A program made the position numbers and the translations under genes. The notes below the pieces were generated by a model that saw nothing but the letters and a program-made list of their open reading frames with translations, was not told the DNA's origin and ran no database searches. From Erythrobacter sp. JK5 (GTDB lineage: Bacteria; Pseudomonadota; Alphaproteobacteria; Sphingomonadales; Sphingomonadaceae): a stretch of DNA of 64,000 nucleotides. The stretch covers positions 1,612,001 to 1,676,000 of the forward strand of contig NZ_CP073577.1 of the NCBI RefSeq assembly GCF_018205975.1, written 5' to 3'. Shown piece after piece: positions 36,769-44,301 of this stretch. The stretch's first letter is position 1. Each line of letters begins with the position of its first letter.

Positions 36769-37586
36769 TGGCGAGCATTCCAGCCGATTTCATGGACGAA
36801 AAGGCGCCGCGCGCACCGCGTCCGCCCAACCGCATCTGGACCTTTGCCGAAGGGCGTGCGTTCTTCGAACTCGGAGCGCTCTATGCTTCGATGCCGATGC
36901 TGTCCTCGACCCTGCCCAAGGGCGACGGGCATACTGTCATCACCATGCCGGGCTTCATGGCTTCGAACAGTTCGACCGTGCCGATGCGGCGGCTGCTGTC
37001 GCGGCTGGGCTACGATGCGCTCGGTTGGGAAAGCGGGCGCAACGTCCGGGTCAACGAAGCGCTGATCGGGCGGCTCGAGCGGCAGTTGAAGGACGCCAAC
37101 GACGCGAGCGGTCGCAAAGTCTCGCTGGTCGGCTGGAGCCTCGGCGGCGTGCTCGCACGCGAACTGGCCAAGCTGCATCCTGACCGGGTGCGGCTCGTGG
37201 TTTCACTCGGCAGCCCGATCTCCGACGATCGCAACCACACCAACGCTGCGCGGCTGTTCCAGTTCTTCAACGGTGACGAGCCGGAAAAGATTCGCGGTGG
37301 GCAGTTTACCGGCCTCGACATCGCGCCACCGGTGCCGACCACGTCGATCCTGACCAAGACCGACGGCGTCGTCCACTGGCGCGGCAGCGTGCAGTGTCCG
37401 AAAAAGACCAGCAGCAAACACCCGACCGAGAATATCCAGGTCTACGCCAGCCATTGCGGGCTTGGCGTGAACCCGTCGGTCATGATCGCGCTCGCTGATC
37501 GATTGGCGCAGCCGGAGGACGAATGGATGCCGTTCGAGGCCCATCCCCGCCACGCGTGGATGTTTCCCAAACTCAGTTTGAACTGA
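36768..37586 (+). CDS. Lipase-like alpha/beta hydrolase
   Basis: A 272-residue alpha/beta hydrolase with nucleophile GWSLGG (VGWSLGGVLARELAKL) and VSLGSPI after it, as in triacylglycerol lipases of the PHA-depolymerase or esterase type. No signal peptide, so it is probably cytoplasmic. Its ATG shares a base with the TAA of the wax-ester synthase gene, which suggests that storage-lipid synthesis and turnover are controlled together. The stop lies inside a hairpin. Confidence 0.88.
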   Translation: MASIPADFMDEKAPRAPRPPNRIWTFAEGRAFFELGALYASMPMLSSTLPKGDGHTVITMPGFMASNSSTVPMRRLLSRLGYDALGWESGRNVRVNEALIGRLERQLKDANDASGRKVSLVGWSLGGVLARELAKLHPDRVRLVVSLGSPISDDRNHTNAARLFQFFNGDEPEKIRGGQFTGLDIAPPVPTTSILTKTDGVVHWRGSVQCPKKTSSKHPTENIQVYASHCGLGVNPSVMIALADRLAQPEDEWMPFEAHPRHAWMFPKLSLN

Positions 37587-37593
37587 GTTTGGG
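37566..37593 (+). terminator. Hairpin overlapping the lipase stop codon
   Basis: CCCAAACTCAG, loop TTTGAA, CTGAGTTTGGG form a perfect 11-bp stem that includes the stop codon at 37584-37586. No T-run follows immediately. It may act in transcript stability or termination, together with the ATCC-loop hairpin 30 bp downstream. Confidence 0.55.
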
Positions 37594-37623
37594 GTGCTTC
37601 TGTTTCGCCCCCAAGCGCCGGGC

Positions 37624-37666
37624 GCGGGCCATCCGGCCCGCTCGGCTTTCGCGCCATAAGGCGCGA
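37624..37666 (+). repeat. Structured 3' element with ATCC loop, short forward copy after lipase gene
   Basis: GCGGGCC-ATCC-GGCCCGC (37624-37641) followed by TCGGCTT and a second stem TCGCGCC/GGCGCGA (37649-37666), then GACGGGCGGTC. Read in the sense of the lipase message it repeats the order seen in the reverse-strand copies: ATCC-loop hairpin, pyrimidine-rich spacer, second hairpin, GGGCGGTC. It stands tail to tail with the copy at 37721-37812. Confidence 0.65.
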
Positions 37667-37720
37667 CGGGCGGTCGGCCTGGCGGTCACCTTCTGACCGA
37701 TCTGTCGCAAACAAGAAACG

Positions 37721-37812
37721 GCGGCGCTAGACGCCGCAAGGGCGACCGCCCGCACGCAGCGACGCGCCCGCAGGGCGTGTGAGCGAGGAAATCGCAGCCG
37801 GGATGGGCTGCG
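37721..37812 (-). repeat. Structured 3' element with ATCC-type loop, after TonB-like gene
   Basis: Reverse-strand sense from the TonB-like stop at 37817: stem CGCAGCC/GGCTGCG around CATCCC (37793-37812), TTTCCTCGCTCA, a middle hairpin (ACGCCC...GGGCGCGT), GTCGCTGCG, GGGCGGTCGCCC, then GCGGCG/CGCCGC (37721-37737). Every stem differs from the copy at 62860 but still pairs, giving several compensatory changes. Confidence 0.75.
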
Positions 37813-37816
37813 CCAA

Positions 37817-40800
37817 TCAAAAAAGCTTGCGGATATCCACGCCGATGAACCGGCCGACCGGGTCGATCAGGAATGGCTGGTAATTGAGCGGGGTCTCGCC
37901 GTTGACGTCGGTCACCTGTCGGCGCGCATCGAAGATGTTATCCGCACGCAGCGATATGCGGACGTTCTCGAGCAGCCCCTCGTTCTTCCCGACCAGCTGG
38001 CCGATCTCGCCGAACAGCCGCAGATCGAAGGTCGCAAGGTCATCGAAGATCAGGTCGCTGCTGCCGGGCAGGCCCGACCCGTTGAGCCGGGTTTCGCCGG
38101 TGTATCGCCCGGACAGCCGCATCCCGATGCCGTTGCCGAATATGCCCGCTTCGAGCCGGCTCGAATGACGCGGAAGTCCGAATGCGCCGGTGCCATCGCC
38201 GTCGAGCTGGTCGAGCACCGCCACACCGGGCGCGATCAGGATCTCGTTGTCGAGCTCGATCGTGTGGTTGAGCGAGACGAAATACCGCCAGCCGCGGAAA
38301 TTGCGGCGCTGTAGCGGATTGAACGCCGGGCCTCCGCCCCCCTGTGCGGCGCCCTCCCCTTGCGGCGGTCCGCTGGCACAGAACTGCGAGCGGAAACGCT
38401 CGAGCGCCTCGTCGGGGATGTTGCCGTCTGCGTCGCGCGCCTGGTCGAGCCCGAGCTTGATGAACTGCGGATCGACCCCGGGAAATTCGGCCGAAATATC
38501 CTCCCCGCGCTCGATCTTGCCGATCAGTTCGCGGATCGCAGCAATGCCGTCTTCTCCGCACGCGCGCTCTCGGAAAGCCGCCGACGCCGCCGCTGCCGGG
38601 CCGCGAGGAACGTCACCGCCGGGGGGCGTACCGGCGGTTTGGGTCGGAGGCCCGCCCTCGCCGCCGCGCCGTCCTTCGAATGCGCCGGGGTCGAAGCTGC
38701 ACAACCGCTCGCGGAACTGCGCGATCCGGGCCTCGCTGATTGTGCCGTCTTCGCCGCGTACGCGGTCGAGGATGCGCTGCAGGCGTTCGGGATCGAATCC
38801 GGGCAGATCGGCGGAAACATCCTCGCCATTCTCGAGCGCGCGCATCAGCCGGATCGCGAATTCGAGCCCGTCATCGGCGCATAGCCGCTCGCGGAAGGCC
38901 ATGAACTGCTGCCGCTGTTCGGGCGTCGGCGGACCGCCCACGCCGTCGGGCCTTCCGCGACCGGGAGCATCCCCCCACCGCGTGGGGGGCCACCTCGGCC
39001 GCTCCGTTCCTCGCCCTCCTCGCGGCCGCCACCGATGCTGCCGCGCGTGAACAGGCTGAATTGCAACCGGTTGGCGCGGGTTTCGGCAAAGGTCACGAAC
39101 CGGCGATCGACCGCAGTCAACGTTCCGCCTGCATCGCGGGTGATCCGGCCCGGGAACGCCGCCTCGATTTCGGGCGTGATGATCGGGAAGCCGCGCGTCA
39201 CGTCGTCCGAGCGGTTGCGGACATATTCGATCGTGAAGCGGGTGTTGTCGACGAACGGCAATTCCCAGTTGAGCGCGAATTTCCAGTCGCGCTGGGTCTC
39301 AGCCCGCAGGTCGGGATTGCCGCCCGTCGTGACCGTGGCCAGCACGGTTTCGCCGTTGGTAAAATCGAACACCGGAACGTTGAAGAACTGCACCTCCGGA
39401 TTGCCCAGCGTATCGAGCGCGGGTGCGACTTCGCGGACGATATAGCTGGCCGACAGATCCAGCCTGTCGGTCACGCCCCAGGTAAGCCCGAGCGTGTAGT
39501 CGCCCAGCGTCCCGAAGTCGGAAAGGTGGTTGAGACCGACCTGCGCGTTGAGCGTGAAACTGCCCAGCGCATCGGCGAAACCGTTGCGCCGGCTAGTGAT
39601 CGGGAGGACGAGGTTCGCCCCGGTCGAAAGGTCCCCCCGGGTCAGATCGGTGCCTAGCGGATTGCGGGTGTCGGATCCGTCGAGATTGGTCCACTCGTAA
39701 CCGAGATCGAATGTCGCCAGCAACTCGCCGCCGGGTAGCTGTGCGATCGGCCCGCGCAGGGTGGTCAGCGTGCTTGCGTTGATGCTGCGCGTCGCAGCGA
39801 GGTCGAAACCGGCATCAAATGCGCGCGGCAGTGCCGCGTCGAGCGCCAGCCGTCCCGCGAACGCATCCGCCTGCAATGCGGTCGTATCGAACCGGCGATC
39901 GATCTCGGTCTCGCTTTCGGACAGGCTGGCGTCGAACGTCGTGGTGAGCCGAAACGCGTTGATCGGTTTGGTCAGCGAACCTGCAGTCGAGAAAGTGTCG
40001 GAACCGGTGCGCTGTTCGAGCGGACTGTCTGCGCCGAACGTCCGCAGCGCGCTGTCGCCACCGCTATCGGTCAGCACCACCGTGTTGAGCCCGCGCAACG
40101 AACGCGAATCGCCGCGCGTGTAGCTGGCATTGGCCGAAAGCGAGATTCCGCTGTCGATGATCGCCTTCGCCCAGCTGATATTGCCTGTCAGCGAGCGGCT
40201 GTCGGCGACTAGGCTGCGGAACGCGGCCTGATCGGGGTCGGTGGCGATGTCCGACACCGAGCCCGGCGTCTGGATGATGTCGCGCTCGGGCTCGGTCAGC
40301 GCCGAGCTGTCGTTGGCTTCGAAGTTGACGTTGATCCGTCCGCCATCGGCGATCTGGAGGAACCCGATTTCCTGCTCGCGCTGGTGATATCCGCCGCGCG
40401 AGGGGCCTTCGAATTCAAATTCCACCTCGGCATTGCGGTAGTTTTCCTTGAGGATCAGGTTGATGACCCGGCGATCGGGCGGAAAGCCGAACCGCTGCGC
40501 TACTTCCTCGGGAAATACCTCGACCCGCGCCAGCGCCTCGGGCGGGTAATTGGCGAATTCGCGAAACGAGCCGATGCGGATACCGTTGATCAGCAGCACC
40601 GGTTGGCCGCCGCCACCGCGACCGCGCGCTGAGCCGGTCTGGTTGGTGATCTGGGTGATGAGGTCGGCGATCGAGGTCACACCCTCTGCGGCGATATCCT
40701 GTTCTCCCAGTTCGAGGATCGGTGCCTGCTCGACATCGAGCTGCCCCGCCAGCCGTTCCGCCCGCACCACGATCTCGCCGCTGCCGGCGCCAAGTTCGTT

Positions 40801-40941
40801 GGGCCGCTCATCAGGTCGCGCGGTCTCGGCCGGCGGATCCTGCGGCGGCGATTGCGGCTGGGCCCACGCGGGCGATGCTGCCAGCGCGGCCAGACAGGCG
40901 CCAGCACACAGGCGGGTTCGGATGGTCGATCTGGACGTCAT
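37817..40941 (-). pseudogene. TonB-dependent receptor-like protein with inserted Cys repeat, one frameshift
   Basis: One outer-membrane receptor-like protein read in two frames. The first part has a signal peptide (to about residue 28, AWAQ), an N-terminal plug-like region (GVTSIADLITQITNQT; VLLINGIRIGSF; RRVINLILKENYR) and about 450 residues of barrel strands. Near 38971-38976 a G6 run (forward C6) lacks one base; adding it joins MLPV to DAPGRGRPDGVGGPP. Between barrel strands lies an insertion of about 200 residues holding two modules, each bounded by FR-x3-C with Cys exactly 60 residues apart (encoded at 38896-38699 and 38575-38378). The end (NIFDARRQVTDVNG) returns to a receptor barrel and finishes GVDIRKLF. 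Confidence 0.8.
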
Positions 40942-41159
40942 GGAACCCTATTGATCGCGAAGGGGAGAGGAACAAGGACTTGAATTGTACCGAATTGCAC
41001 CGATCTATACGGGACCGGCTGCTGTTGGGATGAACAGCCAGGCCGAATCGGTGCGTTGGAGCGTTAACGCACGAGGCTTCCCTTTTGTTCTCGCCATCGC
41101 TAAATGCCGCGCGGTGATCGGCGGGCGTTGTGTCCGCTGCAACAGGAATCAGGAATTAC

Positions 41160-41405
41160 ATGGCCAAAGAAGAACTCCTCGAAATGCGCGGGCGCGTCGT
41201 CGAGCTGCTGCCCAATGCGATGTTCCGGGTTGAGCTTGACAACGGCCATGAAGTGCTGGGCCACACCGCGGGCAAGATGCGCAAGAACCGCATCCGCGTG
41301 CTGGTGGGCGACGAGGTGCAGTGCGAACTGACGCCTTACGATCTCACCAAGGCGCGCATTACCTATCGCTTCATGCCGGGTCGCGGCGGTCCGCCAGGAT
41401 CCTGA
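41160..41405 (+). CDS. infA: Translation initiation factor IF-1
   Basis: 81 residues, start [53 protein letters not shown] read in segments as a typical IF-1 OB-fold, slightly longer at the C-terminus (GRGGPPGS). It binds the A site of the 30S subunit during initiation. AGGA precedes the start. Upstream, TTGTAC (40985-40990), 15 bp and TATACG (41006-41011) could be the promoter, with weak support. Confidence 0.96.
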   Translation: MAKEELLEMRGRVVELLPNAMFRVELDNGHEVLGHTAGKMRKNRIRVLVGDEVQCELTPYDLTKARITYRFMPGRGGPPGS

Positions 41406-41424
41406 GCATTTCCTCGCTGCGCCG

Positions 41425-41997
41425 ATGAGCGCACCTCACCTCACCCTCGCATCCGCTTCGCCGCGTCGGCGTGAACTGCTCGCACGGCTCGGGATCGAAC
41501 CCGATGCGGTCGAGCCCGCCGATATCGACGAATCCCCGCTCAAGGGCGAGCGCCCGCGCGACTACGCGCTGCGGATGGGTCTGGAAAAGGCCGCTGCAGC
41601 GGATGCTCGGGGATTCGTGCTGGCGGGCGACACCGTGGTCGCCGCCGGGCGCCGCATCCTGCCCAAGACGGAAAGCGCGGAGGAGGCGCGGCGGTGTCTC
41701 GAACTGCTTTCGGGGCGGCGGCACACTGTCTTTTCCAGCGTGGTGCTGCGCGCGCCAGACGGGACCGCGCGTTCGCGCCTCCAGGAAAGCACGGTGCGGT
41801 TCAAATCGCTCTCGAACGAGGAAATTGACGCCTATCTCGATGGTGGCGAATGGCGCGGCAAGGCCGGTGGCTACGCGATCCAGGGCAGCGCCGAAGGCCT
41901 GGTCCAGTGGATCAAGGGCAGCCATTCAGGCATCATGGGCCTGCCGCTCTACGAGACACGTGCGCTGCTGAAAGCGGCGGGTTTCGCCCTTGGCTGA
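41425..41997 (+). CDS. maf: Maf-like nucleotide pyrophosphatase
   Basis: 190 residues. LTLASASPRRRELLARLGI at the start, LAGDTVVAAGR in the centre and AGGYAIQGSAEGLVQWIKGSHSGIMGLPL near the end are the complete Maf signature. Maf proteins hydrolyse dTTP, UTP or modified nucleotides to monophosphates. It lies between infA and the RNase E/G-like gene, a common alphaproteobacterial order, and overlaps the latter by 8 bp. Confidence 0.95.
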   Translation: MSAPHLTLASASPRRRELLARLGIEPDAVEPADIDESPLKGERPRDYALRMGLEKAAAADARGFVLAGDTVVAAGRRILPKTESAEEARRCLELLSGRRHTVFSSVVLRAPDGTARSRLQESTVRFKSLSNEEIDAYLDGGEWRGKAGGYAIQGSAEGLVQWIKGSHSGIMGLPLYETRALLKAAGFALG

Positions 41998-42955
41998 GTG
42001 GCTCATCGAGGAAGGAATCGGCGAACGGCGCGCGCTGCTGGCTGAAGGCGATCGGGTTCTCGCCGCGAAACTGTGCTGGCCGGGCGAATTGCTGGCAGGC
42101 ACCCGCCATGCGGCGCGGCTGATTTCGAAGCCCACCGGCGCCCGGCGCGGCATCGCCGCCCTCGAAAACGGCATGGAAGTGCTGGTCGATCACCTGCCGG
42201 CGGACCTGACCGAAGGCAGCGCCTTCGAATTGCGCGTTTCGCGCGCAGTGATCGCGGAGCGCGGGCGCTTCAAGCAGGCGCAGGGGCGCTATGTCCCCGC
42301 AGCCGAGGCAAAACCATCCCCCGATGCTGTGCCCTTTGCACCGGGCGCGACCGCGAAACAGTTTCCGGCCGGCTGGTGGGAAGAAATCTGGCATGCCGCA
42401 TCCAGTGGAACCATGGCCTTCGCGGGTGGCGAAATCCTGTGCAGCGTCACTCCCGCCATGACCGTGATCGACATCGATGGCGACCTGCCACCGCGCGAAC
42501 TCGCGATCTCGGCGATGCCGGCTGTCGGGCAAGCCCTGCGCCAATTCGGGATCGGCGGGAATATCGGCATCGATTTCCCCACCATCCAATCCAGATCGGA
42601 GCGCCAGACGGTTGACAAGGCGCTCGCCGAAGAACTTCGCGGCTGGCCGCACGAGCGCACCGCGATGAACGGCTTCGGTTTTGTCCAGCTCGTCGCCCAG
42701 CTCGATGGGCCTTCGCTGCTGCACCGCTTCGCCAGTTCGCGCACGGGGATGTGCGCCCGCCATGCCTTGCGCGTGGCCGAACGCGCCGAAGGCACCGGGC
42801 CGATCCTGCTGCTCACCGTCCACCCCGCGCTCAAGTCCAGGCTCAAGCCCGAATGGCTCGATGAACTCGCCCGCCGCACCGGGCGGCAGGTGCGGATCGA
42901 AACCGATCCCGGACTTGCACTCGAAGCGCCCAGCGCCCAGATTCTCTCCGCATGA
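41990..42955 (+). CDS. Ribonuclease E/G-like protein (short form)
   Basis: A 321-residue protein of the RNase E/G family lacking a full S1 domain and the zinc-link region, as in the short form found after maf in Alphaproteobacteria. Family segments are IGIDFPTIQSRSERQTVDKAL and TVIDIDGDLPP, which carry the acidic metal ligands, and GFGFVQL near the end. The start is a TTG inside the maf end. It may not be a full endoribonuclease; some members are of unknown activity. Confidence 0.85.
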   Translation: MAEWLIEEGIGERRALLAEGDRVLAAKLCWPGELLAGTRHAARLISKPTGARRGIAALENGMEVLVDHLPADLTEGSAFELRVSRAVIAERGRFKQAQGRYVPAAEAKPSPDAVPFAPGATAKQFPAGWWEEIWHAASSGTMAFAGGEILCSVTPAMTVIDIDGDLPPRELAISAMPAVGQALRQFGIGGNIGIDFPTIQSRSERQTVDKALAEELRGWPHERTAMNGFGFVQLVAQLDGPSLLHRFASSRTGMCARHALRVAERAEGTGPILLLTVHPALKSRLKPEWLDELARRTGRQVRIETDPGLALEAPSAQILSA

Positions 42956-43140
42956 CTTCGCCAGCTTCCAAACCCTGCCCGATCTGCAGAAGGCCCCGGA
43001 CCGAGGATTTCAGCCCGTTCTGCTCGCAGCGGTGCAAGGATCGCGATCTCGCGCGATGGTTCGGCGATGGCTATGCCGTGCCGGGTCGTCCGGCGAGCCC
43101 GGACGAAATCGCGAGCTCGGATTGGGGCGAGCAGGATTAG
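42952..43140 (+). CDS. yacG: DNA gyrase inhibitor YacG
   Basis: 62 residues with a single zinc-binding site: Cys9-x2-Cys12 in KPCPICRRP and Cys24-x3-Cys28 in FCSQRCKDRDLARWF. YacG binds GyrB and inhibits its ATPase. It starts inside the stop of the RNase E/G-like gene. Typical neighbour and size. Confidence 0.93.
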   Translation: MTSPASKPCPICRRPRTEDFSPFCSQRCKDRDLARWFGDGYAVPGRPASPDEIASSDWGEQD

Positions 43141-43162
43141 GGCTGGCGGGACTGATTTGCTC

Positions 43163-43191
43163 TTGCCAAGCGCCGCCCCGTTCGCCATAGG
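43163..43191 (+). promoter_or_regulatory. Candidate sigma-70 promoter of the tRNA-Phe gene
   Basis: TTGCCA (43163-43168), 17 bp, CATAGG (43186-43191). This fits the TTGNNN-N16/17-(C/T)ATAGG style also seen before purS. It lies 53 bp upstream of the tRNA 5' end. Confidence 0.5.
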
Positions 43192-43244
43192 CGCGCTCTC
43201 ATTCGCTCGCCGACACGCATGTCGCTGTCGCCGCGGAGTAGCAC

Positions 43245-43320
43245 GCCCAAGTAGCTCAGTTGGTAGAGCATACGACTGAAAATCGTAGTGTCGGTGGTTC
43301 GATCCCGCCCTTGGGCACCA
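43245..43320 (+). tRNA. tRNA-Phe (anticodon GAA)
   Basis: 76 bases with CCA encoded. The acceptor stem GCCCAAG pairs with CTTGGGC; the D arm has AGCTCAGTTGG; the anticodon loop CTGAAAA gives GAA at 43278-43280; the T arm contains GGTTCGATCC. All stems close. It decodes UUU and UUC. Confidence 0.97.
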
Positions 43321-43357
43321 CTCCCTTTCGCGAATAGACCCTGGGGGAAACGCTAGC

Positions 43358-44161
43358 ATGTCCCGTCGTCGCCAAATCTACGAAGGCAAGGCCAAGATCC
43401 TTTACGAGGGTCCCGAGCCCGGCACGCTGATCCAGTATTTCAAGGATGACGCCACCGCCTTCAACGCCCAGAAGAAGGGCACGATCAACGGCAAGGGCGT
43501 GATCAACAATCGCATCAGCGAACATGTGTTCACGCGCTTGGCGCACATCGGCATTCCGACGCACTTCATCCGCCGGCTCAACATGCGCGAGCAACTGGTG
43601 CGACAGGTCGAGATCATCCCGATCGAAGTGGTGGTGCGCAATGTCGCCGCCGGATCGATCAGCAAGCGGCTCGGCATCGAGGAAGGCGAACCGCTGCCCC
43701 ACACGCTGATCGAATATTACTACAAGGACGATGCCTTGGGCGATCCGCTGGTTGCCGAGGAACATATCGCCTGCTTCCAGTGGGCGAGCCACGAGGAAAT
43801 GCACGACATTTCCTCGATGGCGATCCGCATCAACGATTTCCTGTGCGGGATGTTCGCCGCGATCGATATCCGGCTGGTGGATTTCAAGCTCGAATTCGGA
43901 CGACTCTACGATGGCGATTACAGCCGCGTAATCCTCGCCGACGAGATCAGCCCGGATGGCTGCCGGTTGTGGGACATGACCTCGGGCGAAAAGCTCGACA
44001 AGGACCGCTTCCGCCGCGATCTCGGCGGCGAAGAGGAGGCCTATCGCGAAGTCGCGCGGCGCCTCGGCCTGCTGCAGAAGGAGGATAGCGGCCCCGGCGA
44101 AGTGCTCGACCTGTCGAGCCACCGCTCACGCCTGCGCGGCGGACCGCCACCGAAGAAGTAA
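43358..44161 (+). CDS. purC: SAICAR synthetase
   Basis: A 267-residue enzyme that joins aspartate to CAIR in purine synthesis, using [13 protein letters not shown] at the start, [18 protein letters not shown], and VDFKLEFGR are family landmarks; the C-terminal [16 protein letters not shown] is normal. It starts 37 bp after the tRNA gene; GGGGGAA lies upstream. It belongs to the same pathway as purS and purQ 6 kb downstream but is separated from them by an M16 protease and a TonB receptor. Confidence 0.95.
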   Translation: MSRRRQIYEGKAKILYEGPEPGTLIQYFKDDATAFNAQKKGTINGKGVINNRISEHVFTRLAHIGIPTHFIRRLNMREQLVRQVEIIPIEVVVRNVAAGSISKRLGIEEGEPLPHTLIEYYYKDDALGDPLVAEEHIACFQWASHEEMHDISSMAIRINDFLCGMFAAIDIRLVDFKLEFGRLYDGDYSRVILADEISPDGCRLWDMTSGEKLDKDRFRRDLGGEEEAYREVARRLGLLQKEDSGPGEVLDLSSHRSRLRGGPPPKK

Positions 44162-44301
44162 CCCGGACGGCGTCAACACGGCCGGCTTTGTCGCCCGCAT
44201 TCCCGATTTTTCGGGGTTTCGCACGCAATTTTCACCTGACACCCAGCATTCCTTCTCTAAGCTACTCGGCTTCAGGGGATGAAGAGGTCTTGCCCGAACA
44301 C

